64,000 nt of DNA from NCBI GenBank assembly GCA_020205615.1, contig CM035171.1, positions 122,640,893 to 122,704,892 of the forward strand. The letters are read 5' to 3'. The notes under the pieces are model-generated. The model was not told the origin of the DNA and searched no databases. It saw nothing but the letters and a program-made list of their open reading frames with translations. This document shows positions 34,245 through 46,384 of the stretch, in pieces. The stretch comes from Panax quinquefolius (taxonomy: Eukaryota; Streptophyta; Magnoliopsida; Apiales; Araliaceae). How positions within the stretch are numbered: the stretch's first letter is position 1; every line of letters begins with the position of its first letter. A program made the translations under genes and the position numbers.

Positions 34245-35562
34245 AAGATGTTTTCATTTTTTTTTATCTGGGTCAAAATCAAACTTAAGGACCTTAACTC
34301 CGCTCGCCGCTGCAACCTACACGTCGCTATTTTGGACTTCCGGTAACCGCCCTCAAATTTTGACCTGTATATAGGATGCCTTGTTTTCCTGATTTCTTCA
34401 TAGAAGATATTCCTTGGTTTTCTTTGCGTGCAAAGTGTTCAAACAATGATATTTCAACAAAAATATAACCTACTACAATATTCTTTGTATTGAAAATATC
34501 ATCCCTACAAAACCCTAAATTTTTCCATGATTTAATTCTTAAATATTTTTTGGCCCACTACGACGACCCAACATTTTTATTTTTTAGTTTTAAAATTTTC
34601 TAATTTTATGCAAACTACTACTAACTACAACTTTTTTGTTTGATCATTTCATGGCGGTATAGCTTCGGCTGCAGGTATTTCCGCCTATCTCCTTTCCTTT
34701 GTTTTGCATTTTATGTTTTGAATTTTTACCTTATTTTCATTTTGCTGGCAGAATAAAATTAACTCAATACCAAACCCTTTATTCTGCGACCTAAGGTAAT
34801 TACCATCATTTTTGTCTTTTTAGGGTTGCATCAGTTGCAAAAACCACTATAATATGATAGCTTGTTAAGTACTTGTTCTTAATTAATTAATCCTACTTGA
34901 TCCTACTTGTTCTTAATTAGTTAATCCTACGATAAGCAATGCATTGGAATTCTAATATTATAGGATCCTCTAAGCTTATGGTCAAAAATAGTGACGTAAC
35001 TTTTTATTGTTCATTTCTTTAATGAGTTATTTGTTGTCACCTTTGTTCCATTCCAATCAAATAGAGGTAGGTTTCCTTAAATATTTTTTCTTTTTATAAT
35101 AGCAAAAATTAATAAAACCTAGTTCTCTTCCTCGATTATTGATAAAATCCTAGTTAGAAGTTCATCAAAAGGAAAATTATAACCAAATGCAACCAAAATA
35201 ATCATGAAACTACAAATGAGTGCATACAAATAATCAGTTGGATGAGATTTTTGACATGAAATTTTGGTACTAAAGAAGAGATTGAGCATACACACATTGT
35301 ATTATGAGTTTTACGTCATGACCACAAGTTTATAACCAAAATTTTTAAACACTATCGTACAGACATTAAAATAACAAATAAGTTTTGGAGCACCCAACTT
35401 GACAAATAATAAGAAAACAAGAAATGTTATGCATCAATTGATTTGGATCAGCTCGTTGATCTCTTACCATCATTGTGTTGCCATTGTCTTGAGGCTTTTG
35501 GTTCTTGTAGTGTGATAATTGGTCTGTGTGTAAATGTAGTTGTTGCAGTAGTTTAATCAGAG
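34245..35562. other. Intergenic AT-rich stretch
   Basis: No gene, RNA or mobile element end recognised. 34870-34925 repeats TCCTACTTG and TTCTTAATTA(A/G)TTAATCCTA. Confidence 0.4.
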
Positions 35563-35736
35563 TAGGTTCACACTATATGACTATATCTCAAAAATTGGAG
35601 GCCTTTGTAATATGACACAACTCTTTCTCACGACGAGTAATTTAGTAAGCATTTCGATTTCACGACGAGTAAATTAGTAAGCATTTCGATTTCGTGCTAA
35701 GATAGTACCTCAAGCATGGTCCGCTGATGGGTATTC
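35563..35736. repeat. Truncated copy of the foldback arm
   Basis: TAGGTTCACACTATATGACT through CATGGTCCGCTGATGGGTAT matches the left arms at 36122 and 38031, with a small internal duplication of ACGACGAGTAA and AGTAAGCATTTCGATTTC. It joins directly to the CGGTTAGTTTATACGGG segment that precedes the next module. Confidence 0.7.
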
Positions 35737-36842
35737 GAAATTATTTACAGTTTTCGGTTAGTTTATACGGGTTTCACTTTTGGGTTATTCGGTTTAACCA
35801 AATAACCGTACAAAGCCTTGCACACAACACTAATATGAGTACATGACTCAGCACTCAGCCCACTACTAGCCCAGACTCTGAAGTCGAAACTCTTAATTCC
35901 CAAATCTCAAGTCTCAATCTCTCATCCCAAACCCATATCTCGAACTTGAAAGTCGGAACTCTCAAGTCTCAATCTCTCATCGGCCGACGCCCATCGGCGC
36001 ATCGTCTCAGGAGGCCCTTCATCGGTCATTATCAGTCAATCTCGAAGACTCGACCTCTCGATCTTGTATATAATTTGTGCTTATGTAGGATTATTTTATA
36101 CGGAAGCCTTGGCAAGTCAAGTAGGTTCACACTATATGGCCAGATCTCAAAAATTGGAGGCCTTTGGAATATGACATCTCACAAGCAAATTAATGAACAT
36201 TTTGATTTCGTGCTAAGGGAGTACCATAAATCATTGTCCGTCGATTGGTATCCGCGTAGGGAGATATATAGATGATGCAATTATAATTTTTGAAAAAATT
36301 GACCTAACAGTTATTCGTTAGGAGTAATATTTTTGGTGGGCATACTCAAAATTCAGCATTTATTGGAGATGGTACTATGACCGTAGTGAGATCGTCCACT
36401 ATTCGTGAGATAGTACGAGTGTTGTCGAGCAATAATAAACCACTCTCAAGTGTTCATTTGACCTCCACGTGAACTGGTACAGGTTAAATGAACACTTGAG
36501 AGTGGTTCATTGTTACCCGACAACACTCGTACTATCTCACGAATAGTGGACGATCTCACTACGGTCATAGTACCATCTCCAATAAATGCTGAATTTTGAA
36601 TATGTCCACCAAAAAGATTACTCCTAACTAATAACTGTGCTGGGTCAATTAATTTGTCCAAAGATTGTAAGTGTATCATCTATATATTTTCCAATGCGGA
36701 TTCCAATCGGCGGACCGTGTTTGAGGTACTCCTTCAGCACGAGAAATCGAAATGCTCACCAATTTGCTAATGAGAAAGTGTTGTCATATTCCAAAGGCTT
36801 TTAATTTTTGAGATCTGACCATATAGTGTAAACCTATAGATG
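35737..36842. repeat. Module with long foldback hairpin (arms 36122-36463 and 36482-36836)
   Basis: 35737-36121 has TCGGTTAGTTTATACGGGTT, a CTCAAGTCTCAATCTCTCAT-rich tract and ends near GGAAGCCTTGGCAAG. The left arm from TAGGTTCACACTATATGG to CTCAAGTGTTCATTTGACC is followed, after an 18-nt loop, by its near-complete complement GGTTAAATGAACACTTGAG to CCATATAGTGTAAACCTA. RNA from either strand would form a ~340-bp duplex. No target duplication or known TE family was recognised. Confidence 0.88.
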
Positions 36843-37522
36843 TTACTAGGAGAGGGTCTCCAAATGGAGGAGAGACCTAAAGCAGCCAAGGGAGCCCCAG
36901 ACATTGCCATATAAAACACGTTGCCAAATTGTCCACCTCCTCCCCATCCTCTCAAATATAGTGTACCCACTGCACTGGTTCAATAACATACATGAACGAT
37001 AGGCAGCTTAATTTTATGTTTAAGCATCGTTCATGTATGTTGTGGCTGCATATCCTCATTAAATCTCTTGGCAATCAACAAGAGAGCTAGCAAATATCTA
37101 ATGATATTTCATTGTCATTTGGTTTTTCTCTTTTCTAATTAATTAGTAGCAAAATATGGGAATTGGGAATAGTAAACAAAAGTTGGAAACTCTAAAATTT
37201 TATATGTTCCTGAAAGCATGCATATATTAGTCACACCTGATTACATGCCCAACATTAACTATCCTTTACGGACCAAGTGCAACAGACAGGATAATGATCA
37301 GGTCTGTTGTATGATGTGTTTAAATTCTCTGTCCATCCACTGCTTGAGTTCTCTAACAATTTGTGTATATGTCGAAAACTTAAAAAACATTCAAATTAGG
37401 GATTTATATTTAATGAATGATCTTTTGCCACAACTTCTCGTTGTTGCTTCAAATTTCCTTTCCTCATTTTGTGGATAAATCTTTTCGAATGTCTTCATTT
37501 TCAAGTGTATGGTTCTTATATG
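36843..37522. other. Spacer with small 16-bp perfect hairpin (36985-37041)
   Basis: No gene recognised. 36985-37000 AACATACATGAACGAT is the exact complement of 37026-37041, and GCTTAA/TTAAGC inside the loop can extend the stem. 36840-36910 (TGTTACTAGGAGAGGGT, CAAATGGAGGAG) recurs after the second hairpin at 38739-38790. Confidence 0.6.
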
Positions 37523-38790
37523 TAGGACTGAGCAAAAAACGAAAATAACCGAATTATCGAATTGAAATAATTTAATCGAATTTATTTGATAATTCGGTTA
37601 TTTTTAACATTTCGGTTATATCCAAAATTATTTACGGTTTTCGGTTAGTTTATACGGGTTTCACTTTTGGGTTATTCGGTTTAATTGAATAACCGTACAA
37701 AACCTTGCACAAAACACTTAAAATAATAATATGAGTACATGACTCAGTACTTAGCCCACTACTAGCCCAGACTCTGAAGTCGGAACTCTCAATTCCCAAA
37801 TCCAGATCTCGAACTCTCAAGTCTCAATCTCTCATCCCAAACCCATATCTCGAACTCGAAGTTGGAACTCTCAAGTCTTAATCTCTCATCGGCCGACGGC
37901 CATCATCTCATCCCCTCAGGAGGCCCTTCATCGGTCATCGTCAGTCAATCTCGAAGACTCGAACTCTCGATATTGTATATAATTTGTGTTTATGTAGGAT
38001 TATTTTATACGGAAGCCTTGGCAAGTCGAGTAGGTTCACACTATATGGCCAGATCTTAAAAATTGGAGGCCTTTGGAATATGACATCCCACGAGCGAATT
38101 AGTGAACATTTTGATTTCGTGCTAAGGGAGTACCTCAAGCATGGTCCGCCGATGGGTATCCGCATGGGGAGATATATAGATGATGCAATTACAATTTTTG
38201 AAAAAATTGACCTAACACAGTTATTCGTTAGGAGTACTCTTTTTGGTGGGCATACTCAAAATTCAGCATTATGGTACTATGGCTGTAGTGAGATCGTCAC
38301 TTATTATTCAGATATAAGTGCAGTGTTGTCGGACGATAATGAACCACTCTCAAGTGTTCATTTGACCTCCACGTGAACTCGCATGTGTTAAATGAACACT
38401 TGAGAGTGGTTTCATTGTTGCCTCGACAACACTCATACTATCTCACGAATAAGGATTTATCTTACTACTACCATAGTACCATCTCCAATAAATGTCAATT
38501 TTGAATATGTCCACCAAAAAGATTACTCCTAACTAATAATCAGGTCAATCAATTTGTCCAAAGATTGTACGTGCATCATCTATATATTTTTCAATGCGGA
38601 TTCCAATCGGCGGACCGTGCTTGAGGTACTCTTTTTGCACGAGAAATCGAAATGCTCACCAATTTGCTAATGAGAAAGTGTTGTCATATTCCAAAGGCTT
38701 CTAATTTTTGACATCTGGCCATATAGTGTAAACCTATAGATGTTACTAGGAGAGGGTGTCCAAATGGAGGAGACCTAAAGCAGCCAAGAT
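37523..38790. repeat. Second module with long foldback hairpin (arms 38031-38367 and 38385-38737)
   Basis: Starts TAGGACTGAGCAAAAAACG with CCGAATTATCGAATT and ATTCGGTTATTT, a hAT-like left border as at 30324 and 31643, then the same CTCAAGTCT-rich tract and foldback arms as the first module. The right arm again ends CCATATAGTGTAAACCTA. Internal differences from the first copy show separate divergence. No right hAT-type end or 8-bp duplication was found. Confidence 0.8.
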
Positions 38791-39207
38791 CGAGTTTTGA
38801 GATACCCCATCCAGTTCGAAGGACTTCCATCGTATATGTTGGATCGCAGGACGATGTCTCGTATCATGGATGAGGAGCGTGGCAAGGCTATTCAACACCT
38901 CGATGACATAAAGGATAGAATTTGTTTAATTATGTGAAAGACTTAATTAGTTTTATATGTAAATTCGACGTGTTTATGAACGAAAAGAATATTTGAATGT
39001 TTTAAATCCTGTGGATTCTTTATTCCGGATAGTTGATGTAAATAGCAGCTTATGCTATCGCTTAATGTTAAGACTTTGATTTGAATGCAAATATATCAAG
39101 TTGTTTGAGATGATGTGTTAAGTGATATGTTAAATTGTTGAGTAATGCCTTAACTATTTAGAGAAATAAATAAAGTTCTAATAAAGCGCTTATTTAATGT
39201 AAAAAAA

Positions 39208-40265
39208 ATGCCGCCAAGAGAAGACAATAACGCCAACCTACTGGGAAGAGTCAACCAATAATAACAATTATGCCAACAATAATCCCGCAAAGTGATTGGT
39301 GAACTTATCGACCGGAGCCATGAATAACCAACCTCAAGCTCCACCAAACACAACGCTTTAAGGACTTCAAAGGTGGGACCGCCAGAGTTCAAAGGTTCCA
39401 TGAACCCAATTGAGGCTCAAACGTGGGTTATGGAAATAGAGAAGGTTTTCGACATTCCTAGGGTTAGAAGAAGACCGTAAGACCGCTTTTGCAAACGTTT
39501 ATCTCAAGTCCGAGGCTAGCTTGGTGGTGGCAAAGCAAACAAAGTGCGAGGAGGTGAAGGTGTAATTACGTGGGAGAGATTTAAAGAGATGTTTTTCAAA
39601 TGTATTTCCCAACTAGTTCACGAGATCCGAGATGGAGGTTCAATTTCTAGAGTTGAAGCGAGGAAATATGAGCGTGCTCGACTATGCGGCTAAATTCAAC
39701 GAGTTGGCAAGGTTCGCCCGATCAAGTTCACACGGATGAGAGGAAGGCGAGATGGTTTGAAAAAGGACTAAAGCCTCGGGTGTACAACAAGTTATCAATG
39801 TTTCAATTAAACACGCTTCTTTGAGTATCGAAAAAGCCATCCTCGGCCGAAAGAGGAAGCGATCACGCGACCAAGTACAATCAAGATCATAAGAAGAAGA
39901 AGAAGAGTGAAGGTGAAGGAAATAACAAGGTCGATGGAAGTGGCACGGGAGGTGGAAATTTCAATCGGAAGAAAAGGTGGAACGACAACCATCATCGGGA
40001 ATCAAAGAAGGTAGTCGGAAGAAAAGAATCAAGCATGCCCGACTCATGGGGAAAGCCCATCTCGGAGTTTGTATGAAAGGAAAAGAGTGTGCTACAATTG
40101 TGGATGTGAAGGCTACATAAAGACCAAACCGCCCAAACCCAAAGAAGGGGTGCTTGTTTTACTTGTGGTTCAAGGACCATCTGGCAAGAGATTGTCCCAA
40201 GAAGGGATCGGGAGGGTCGGGATCGGAGGAAACCGGAAATAACGGTGGAAATGCCTTTTAACCAT
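39208..40265 (+). pseudogene. Gag relic of gypsy element
   Basis: The ATG at 39208 opens MPPREDNN, a common chromovirus gag start. Then EFKGSMNPIEAQTWVMEIEK (about 39386-39445), TAFANVYLKSEASLWW, MSVLDYAAKFNELARF (39669-39710), RWFEKGLKPRVYNKLSMF, and two CCHC-type zinc knuckles around 40087-40200 (CYNCG; CFTCG and, after a slip, HLARDCPKKG). At least five frame changes are needed to follow it. Confidence 0.8.
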
Positions 40266-40319
40266 CACCGGACCAACCGCAAATAAACCGATCCGACCGC
40301 CTTGACTTTCAATACGACG

Positions 40320-42185
40320 GTCAGGGATGCAATCTAGTCTCGTGATGTGGTGTCGTGTATCATTCCGATCAATGAAATTAATGCTTATGTTTTATTTGAT
40401 TCGTGTGTTACTTGTTCCTTTATATCCAAGACTTTGCTAATAGTTTAGATTTGCTTATGGATGAGTTGGAATATCCCATGAATATAGAAATTGCGAATAG
40501 GAGATAATTCCGTTAAGACGTGTTTAAGAACTGTAGAGTGGATATTAAGGGTAATATCATGAATGTAGATCTTATCCCTATTCGACTTGGGGAATTTGAC
40601 GTTATTTTGGGAATGGATCGTTATTCAATTACGGGTCAGAATTGATTGCCAAAAGAAGCGTATTAACCTTATGACTCCATCAAAGGTCAGTGTTTTATGG
40701 TAAGAAGTCGCTTTAGATGAAGCAAGTTGTCTGACGATGATGCAGCCACGAAGTTGTTAAGACAAGGTCGCAGTAGGATACTTAGCTTACATAGTTGACA
40801 AATGAAAAGAGAATCCGAAGGTAGAAGAAATACTGATTGTGAGGGACTTCGTCGACGTATTTCCGCACGATTTACCGTGACTTCCACCGAGATAGAGAGT
40901 AGATTTTGTAATCGATTTGGCGTCCTAATCGCTTCTCCAATATCGAAGGCACCATACCGAATGGCACCAGAGAGATGAAGGAATTAATGGTACAACTACA
41001 AGAATTGTTGGACAAGAAGTACATTCAACCGAGCGACGCCGTGGGGAGCCTTTGGTGTTGTTTGTGAAAAGAAGGATCGATTGATGCGACTCGCATCGAC
41101 TACAAGAGAACCGAATAAGGTCACGATTAAGAAGAGATATCCATTACCGAGGATCGACGACTGTTTTGATCAATCAAGGGAGCGAGATACTTTTTCAAGA
41201 TAGACTTGAGAAGCGGTTATCATCAATTGAAGGTGAGGCCGAGGATGTACCAAAGACCGCGTTCGTAACACGATATACTGGTCACTACTGAATTTTTAGT
41301 AATGTCGTTTTGTCTTACGAATGCTCCTGCAAAGATTTATGGGACTAATGAATGGTGTGTTCGAAGCCATTTTGGACAAGTTCGTAGTGGTATTTATAGA
41401 TGACATTTTGGTCTATTCGAAAACAAAGAAGAACACGAAGAGCATTTGAGATTAACGTTGGAAGTATCGAGAAGGGAAAAGTTGTATGCCAAGTTTTCGA
41501 AATGCGAATTTTGGATCGAACGAGTGCAATTTCTTGGGCACGTGATCGATAAAAAACGGAATTTCGGTAGATCCATCCAAAGTCGGCCGTGATTAATCGG
41601 GATCACCGAGGACGCCATCTAAGTACTGAAGTTTTCTTGGATCGGCGTGATATTATGAAGGTTCATACAAGACTTTTCCAAGATCGCAACTCTGCTAACG
41701 AATTTAACTCGTAAAAGTCGTGAAATTTGTTTGACGGATAAGTGTGAGGAAAGTTTTCAAGAATCAAGAAGAGGTTGAGTACTACCCCAAGTGTTATCTC
41801 TTCCTGATGATACAGAAATTTTGTTGTTTATAGTGATGCATCGCATAAAGGACTTGGCGCGTGTCTTTGATGCAAAACTAAGAAAGTCATCAAGGTATGA
41901 TCACGACAAATCAAGGATTACGAAAGGGATATCCACCCACGACTTGGAGTTAAATCATAGTTGTTTTTGCTTTGAAAATTTGGAGGCACTATCTCTACGG
42001 GGAGAAGTGTGAAATATATACGGACCATAAGAGTCTGAAATATATTTTCACGCAAAAGGACTTGAATATGCGTCAAAGAAGGTGGTTGGAGTTAATTAAG
42101 GACTACGACTGTGAGATTTTATACCATCCGGGTAAGGCGAATGTCGTTGCCGATGCCTTAAGTAGAAAGGCTCGGAGAAGTCGAC
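40320..42185 (+). pseudogene. Protease, reverse transcriptase and RNase H relic
   Basis: Aspartic protease motif VLFDSCVTCSFIS (about 40385-40430; catalytic LFDS/TG degenerated). Pre-RT SKAPYRMAP (40950). RT segments LMVQLQELLDKKYIQPSDA (about 40987), ARYFFKIDL, GYHQLKV and the catalytic [12 protein letters not shown] (41388-41425). [18 protein letters not shown] follows. RNase [21 protein letters not shown] and [17 protein letters not shown] (to 42175). Many frame breaks. Confidence 0.85.
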
Positions 42186-42189
42186 GATG

Positions 42190-43740
42190 TTGATCGCTCG
42201 GGACGAGCTAATTGCAGAAATGGAGAAACTGGAATTGGAAGTGAAGTATCGTATGGAGATTGATGAGAAAATATTTCAGATGCAATCTGGAATAACCCTA
42301 CTGGATAAAGTTAAGGAGGCTCAGCTTCAGGATGAAGAATGTAAAAATGTGACAAAGAAGATATCTGAAGGAACCGAACCAAGATTTAAGATGGATAAGG
42401 AAGGAATACTGAGATTTGATAATAGAATTTGGGTACCGCCAGTTCAAGAGATTAAGGAAGATATTTTAAGCGAGGCTCATAGTTCATGATATTCGATTCA
42501 CCCTGGTAGTACCAAGATGTACCAAGATCTTGAATAACATTTACGGTGGCCGAATTTGAAGCGTGATGTTGCGAATGTGTTGCCAAGTGTCCGACATTCG
42601 CCGAAAAAGTGAAAGCGGAACATCGAGACCGAGTGGATTGCTACAACCGCTAGAGATCCCAGAGTGGAAATGGGAACATATTACAATGGACTTCGTGGTC
42701 AGCCTTCCACGACTCGTAAAGGCTACGACGCAGAGATGGGTTATCGCCGACCGAATCGACGTAAATCGCACACTTCCTTCCGATCAAAATAAGATTCAAC
42801 TTAGAACAAATTAAGCGAGGCTATACGTAAAAGAGATTGTTTCGAGGCACGAGTTTCCTGATCAATTGTTTCAAATAGGGATCCGCGCTTCACATCAAAT
42901 TTCCGAAACGCCTCTTTAGAATGCATGGGTACGCAATCATGAATGAGTATGGTCTGACTTTACCACCCTCAAACAGATTTTGACAGAGTGAGAGAACGAT
43001 TCGGACATTAGAAGATATGCTAAGAGCATGTGTGTGATGGACTTTAAAGGAAATTGGGATGATCACCTACCATTAGTAGAGTTCGCCACAACAACAAAGC
43101 ATTACGCTTAGTATAGTATGCCACCCACGGCGTTATCTGGCTATAGTCAGAAAGTGCGTAACTCTTTGCCATCGAAAGTTGGTGATGCATAATTCGCTAG
43201 GGCGAAATTGGTAAAGCGAGACCACAGAATAGTCAAGTGATCCGAAAGCACGATCGGTAGCGCCAAGATCGACAGAAGAAATACGCCGATCCACATCGTA
43301 AAAAATATCGAGTTTGAATCGTGTAGTTATGTTTTTGAAGGTCTCTCCCGGAAGGGAAGATCGAAGTTCGAAAGAAAGGGAAATTGAGTCCAAGATTCAT
43401 CGGACCCTTTCAAGTCTTCGAGAAGAATCGGAGAAGTCGTGACGAGGTAGCCTTACCTCCAAAGACTCGAGAATGTCAACAACGCTCTTCCATGTTTCTC
43501 AGATTACGACCCTACAAGGCCGATTACAAGCATGTAATTGAATACGAACCCCTACATTTTGAGAAAGACTTATCTTACGAAGAAATTCCCATCCAAATTG
43601 TCGAATCGAAAAAGAACAAGTTCTCGAAATAAAGTTATACCTTCATTAAGGTAATTTGGAGGAACCACAACGTCGACGGAAGCTTACGTGGGAACTCAAG
43701 AGAATATAATGCAATAATTGTCCTATCAGATACTTCCCGA
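42190..43740 (+). pseudogene. Integrase relic of gypsy element
   Basis: 42187-42489 is an open linker frame (LLDKVKEAQLQDEECKNVTK). HPGSTKMYQDL at 42500 is the zinc-binding part. EIPEWKWEHITMDFV (42650-42695) carries the first catalytic Asp. 42700-43380 is scrambled. 43384-43632 gives FIGPFQVFEK and YEPLHFEKDLSYEEIPIQI, the region before the chromodomain, whose IWRNHN remnant follows at about 43650. Confidence 0.8.
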
Positions 43741-43749
43741 GATTATTAT

Positions 43750-44572
43750 TCAATTTGAATATCATTATTATTGAACCTTATTAGACTAGCGAACCGTTAT
43801 TGATTCGACTAGTCCATAGTTGATGAAATGTTCTAAATTTTCAACCTCGATGAATTGTCCAAATCAAACTTCCTTTGGTGCGACTCGAATGTCAAACCGA
43901 GATGAACAACCCCGCAAAGGGATTTACTTATCGTTAAGCGTTAAGATATTATTACGATGATTGTCTTGAAGTATCGATCCCCCAAGTACGAGTAGAAAGG
44001 TCCATAGTCTTACGATCATTAAAGGTTTCAAGTATAACCTCGATAACCCAGAGGACATAGTTCAAGTCTTATGACCCTCGTAATTCTTTTGTTTTCATTA
44101 TTCATTCTTGATTCAAAAGTTGAGCTTTTATTCGAGATGTCTTTGATTTACTCGCATGTTATTATACCGTTATTTCATTATTATACTTGTGGGCATTAGT
44201 GCTCACTCGCTTAATAATAACATTGCGCTTAAGAACGAAAGAACCGATTTAACCTTCCACTAGTAAAGGCAAGGACAAAGTTAGCAAGTGTTGAAGACTT
44301 GTTATTTTATTTGATGATGTATTTAGGTTAGACTTAAGTTAATGATGTTGTTTAAGACTTAATTGTTTATGATTCCAAGATGTATGTTTAAGGTTAGAGT
44401 AACCTTGGGATTGTATTTATTATGTAGTTGATGTAACCCCATAAGGGGAGATTTATTATTATTTCTATCTATTGCATGGTTTGCATTTATTATGGGTAGA
44501 TAGATAGATGATATTTATACAGTGAACACCAAATCCCGTGGAATTGAAGTACCCGGATTTGGGGGTGTCACA
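43750..44572 (+). repeat. Probable 3' LTR of gypsy element (left end not defined)
   Basis: Non-coding sequence ending GATTTGGGGGTGTCACA, a TG...CA-type LTR end. The tail GTTGATGTAACCCCATAAGG may be part of R/U5. No TG start with a matching PPT could be chosen with confidence. Confidence 0.5.
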
Positions 44573-44573
44573 T

Positions 44574-45478
44574 AGACAACTCTTGGAAATTTGGCAATAT
44601 TTGAAAAAAGAGCATGAAGATTTTGAGATTGTGTTCATCAACAAATAACCTTTTAATCTTTCATATGCTAAGGCAAAATTCAAAAACAAGTTTGGATGTG
44701 TTATCCCTTGGTACTCGCTAGAAGTTTGTGGTTGTAAATTGAGCCTGATTTTAAAAAAAGAGGGAATCAGAGACCAATGCAGCCGGTGATTTGATTGTCC
44801 TTAAGTCCGATAAGTATCAACCTGAGTTACTTTGCTTTTCACATCTTTTTAATGTTTGGAAGAGATGCATATCCATTTACCCTACAAAGGGATGTGTAAT
44901 TAGCAAAACAACAGGATGTACTGGTGGTCGACAAATTTTTATCGCCCGAAGCTCTTTTATGTAGAGGAGGTTTTGCCTACAAGGTATGTTCGCTTGTTAG
45001 TGTAATATTAATTCAATCATTTTGTGTTTCCAAGTTGAATGACCTCTAAATGCTCTGATCTGCTTTTCTGAAAATTTCCCTTTTGTAGGAGGAAAGTGAT
45101 ACTACTGTTTCCAAACTCTTAGGAAAATGTGTCCTCTTATTGTTTGCAACACATTTTTGTTATGAATCTGGATTGTGTTTACCTCAACTGAAGCGAATGT
45201 ATGAAAAGAAAAGGTCCATTGACGATTTTGAGATTATTTATATCTCGCTGGACTGCAAAGAATCCCCATCTTCCTTCCTCAACTGCTTCCAAGAAATGCC
45301 GTGGTTGATCCTTTGTTTCGTCCCACAATTTACTGTTGCCTTGACCCGAGCACTGTTTGATGTATTTCCTCCTCGTCTGTCAGCCATTGCAGCCTTTGGA
45401 CCACATGGGAATCTTGAAACAAAGGAATCCAACTTGGCTTTTAAAAATGAATTCAACTCCGAGTATCCTTTTATTTAA
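44574..45478 (+). pseudogene. Nucleoredoxin-like gene remnant (two exons)
   Basis: Exon 44575-44983 starts right after the LTR end and reads QLLEIWQYLKKEHEDFEIVF, later FGCVIPWYSLEV, and SRGGFAYK after slips, ending AAG|GTATGT. Exon 45090-45478 reads EESDTTVSKLLGKCVLLLFA, THFCYESGLCLPQLKRMYEK, FEIIYISLD, EMPWLIL, IAAFGPHG and EYPFI then stop. The FEIxxISLD ... MPWL ... FGPxG ... YPF order is that of thioredoxin-fold domains in plant nucleoredoxins. The CxxC redox site is replaced by CYESGLC, so this domain would lack normal disulfide activity. The N-terminal domains are missing, so the gene is truncated at the retroelement. Confidence 0.6.
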
Positions 45479-46114
45479 GCTGATCCCATTTTACTGTCAT
45501 GTATTTAGATTAAGAGACTATTGATTACGTTTAAATAATTGTTTTTCAGTTCCATGTGCAGTTAGTTTTGACCCAACTCCATATTCAGTCAAAACTGTAA
45601 AAACTAATTGATGCAAATCCTCGTAGTTCGAGTTGTTTGCTTATCATTTTCTAGCAGCTTATCAAAGTATCAAATTGGTATTTTGTTAACTAAAATGCTT
45701 TTTCGCCCTTAGTTAGATTCTCTTAGGTACAACATGAATCACATGGAGAATGAGTTAAATAGTGGGGCTGAGGAAAAAAATACTTCCCCAGGAAGATGTT
45801 TCTGAATAGCATTAAAGAAATCAACCACTTCCAGTTTAGACATTTTAGCTATAAATTATTGTATGTCTACTGTTGTTCTTGGTTGCCTCCATATTCTATG
45901 TTCTTGTTCATTAACAACACTTTTCCTTTGAAACCATGCCTTAGAGTTGTGTCCTTTCAAGAACTGCTAGGAAGAAAATGAGAGGCTGAAGAGTTGGTGG
46001 GAGGTGTATTTATATAGGTTGGTGTTTGAACAGCAACATGAAATATACAAGTAGCTAGACCCAAAAAAAATGGATGAGAACCGAATGGGCAATCTCCTAT
46101 CATTTATGGGTTTG

Positions 46115-46118
<4 letters not shown>
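45479..46118. other. Downstream non-coding stretch
   Basis: No further nucleoredoxin exon or other gene recognised; T-rich sequence with a possible TTTTTCAG acceptor at about 45541-45550 but no coding follow-up. Confidence 0.4.
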
Positions 46119-46154
<36 letters not shown>

Positions 46155-46159
46155 TATAT
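46119..46159. repeat. (TA)n microsatellite
   Basis: About 17 uninterrupted TA units, then AATATATAT, directly abutting the Pack-MULE left end. Confidence 0.95.
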
Positions 46160-46384
46160 GGGGAATGATCCATAACATATATATGCTATGGAATAAAAAA
46201 TGGCATGTATCATCTTAACCCTCCGTTTTGTCTATGGGTGGCTGAGATTAAGACTGGGAAGTTACCGTCCGCTAGAAATTCTAGCGGACGTAATTAATCA
46301 AATTATTTGTCACTTTTGCCCCCACCTTTACTTTAGCCAAAACAAATCAGCTGCGTACTAGCGGACGGTGTATAACATTTCCAA

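Larger units (their letters stand above)
38800..44572 (+). mobile_element. Decayed Ty3/gypsy chromovirus
   Basis: Gag, protease, reverse transcriptase, RNase H and integrase relics occur in this order on the plus strand, followed by an LTR-like tail ending GGGGGTGTCACA at 44572. This is the Ty3/gypsy order. Nearly every frame is broken by short indels. The 5' LTR was not recognised; 38800-39207 contains an open frame ending near 38936 (RRTMSRIMDEERGKA) of unknown origin and AT-rich leader. Confidence 0.85.

Noticed and set aside
38800..38940. Open frame containing RRTMSRIMDEERGKA as a host gene
   Set aside because: Too short, no start context or family match; kept only as leader of the gypsy element.
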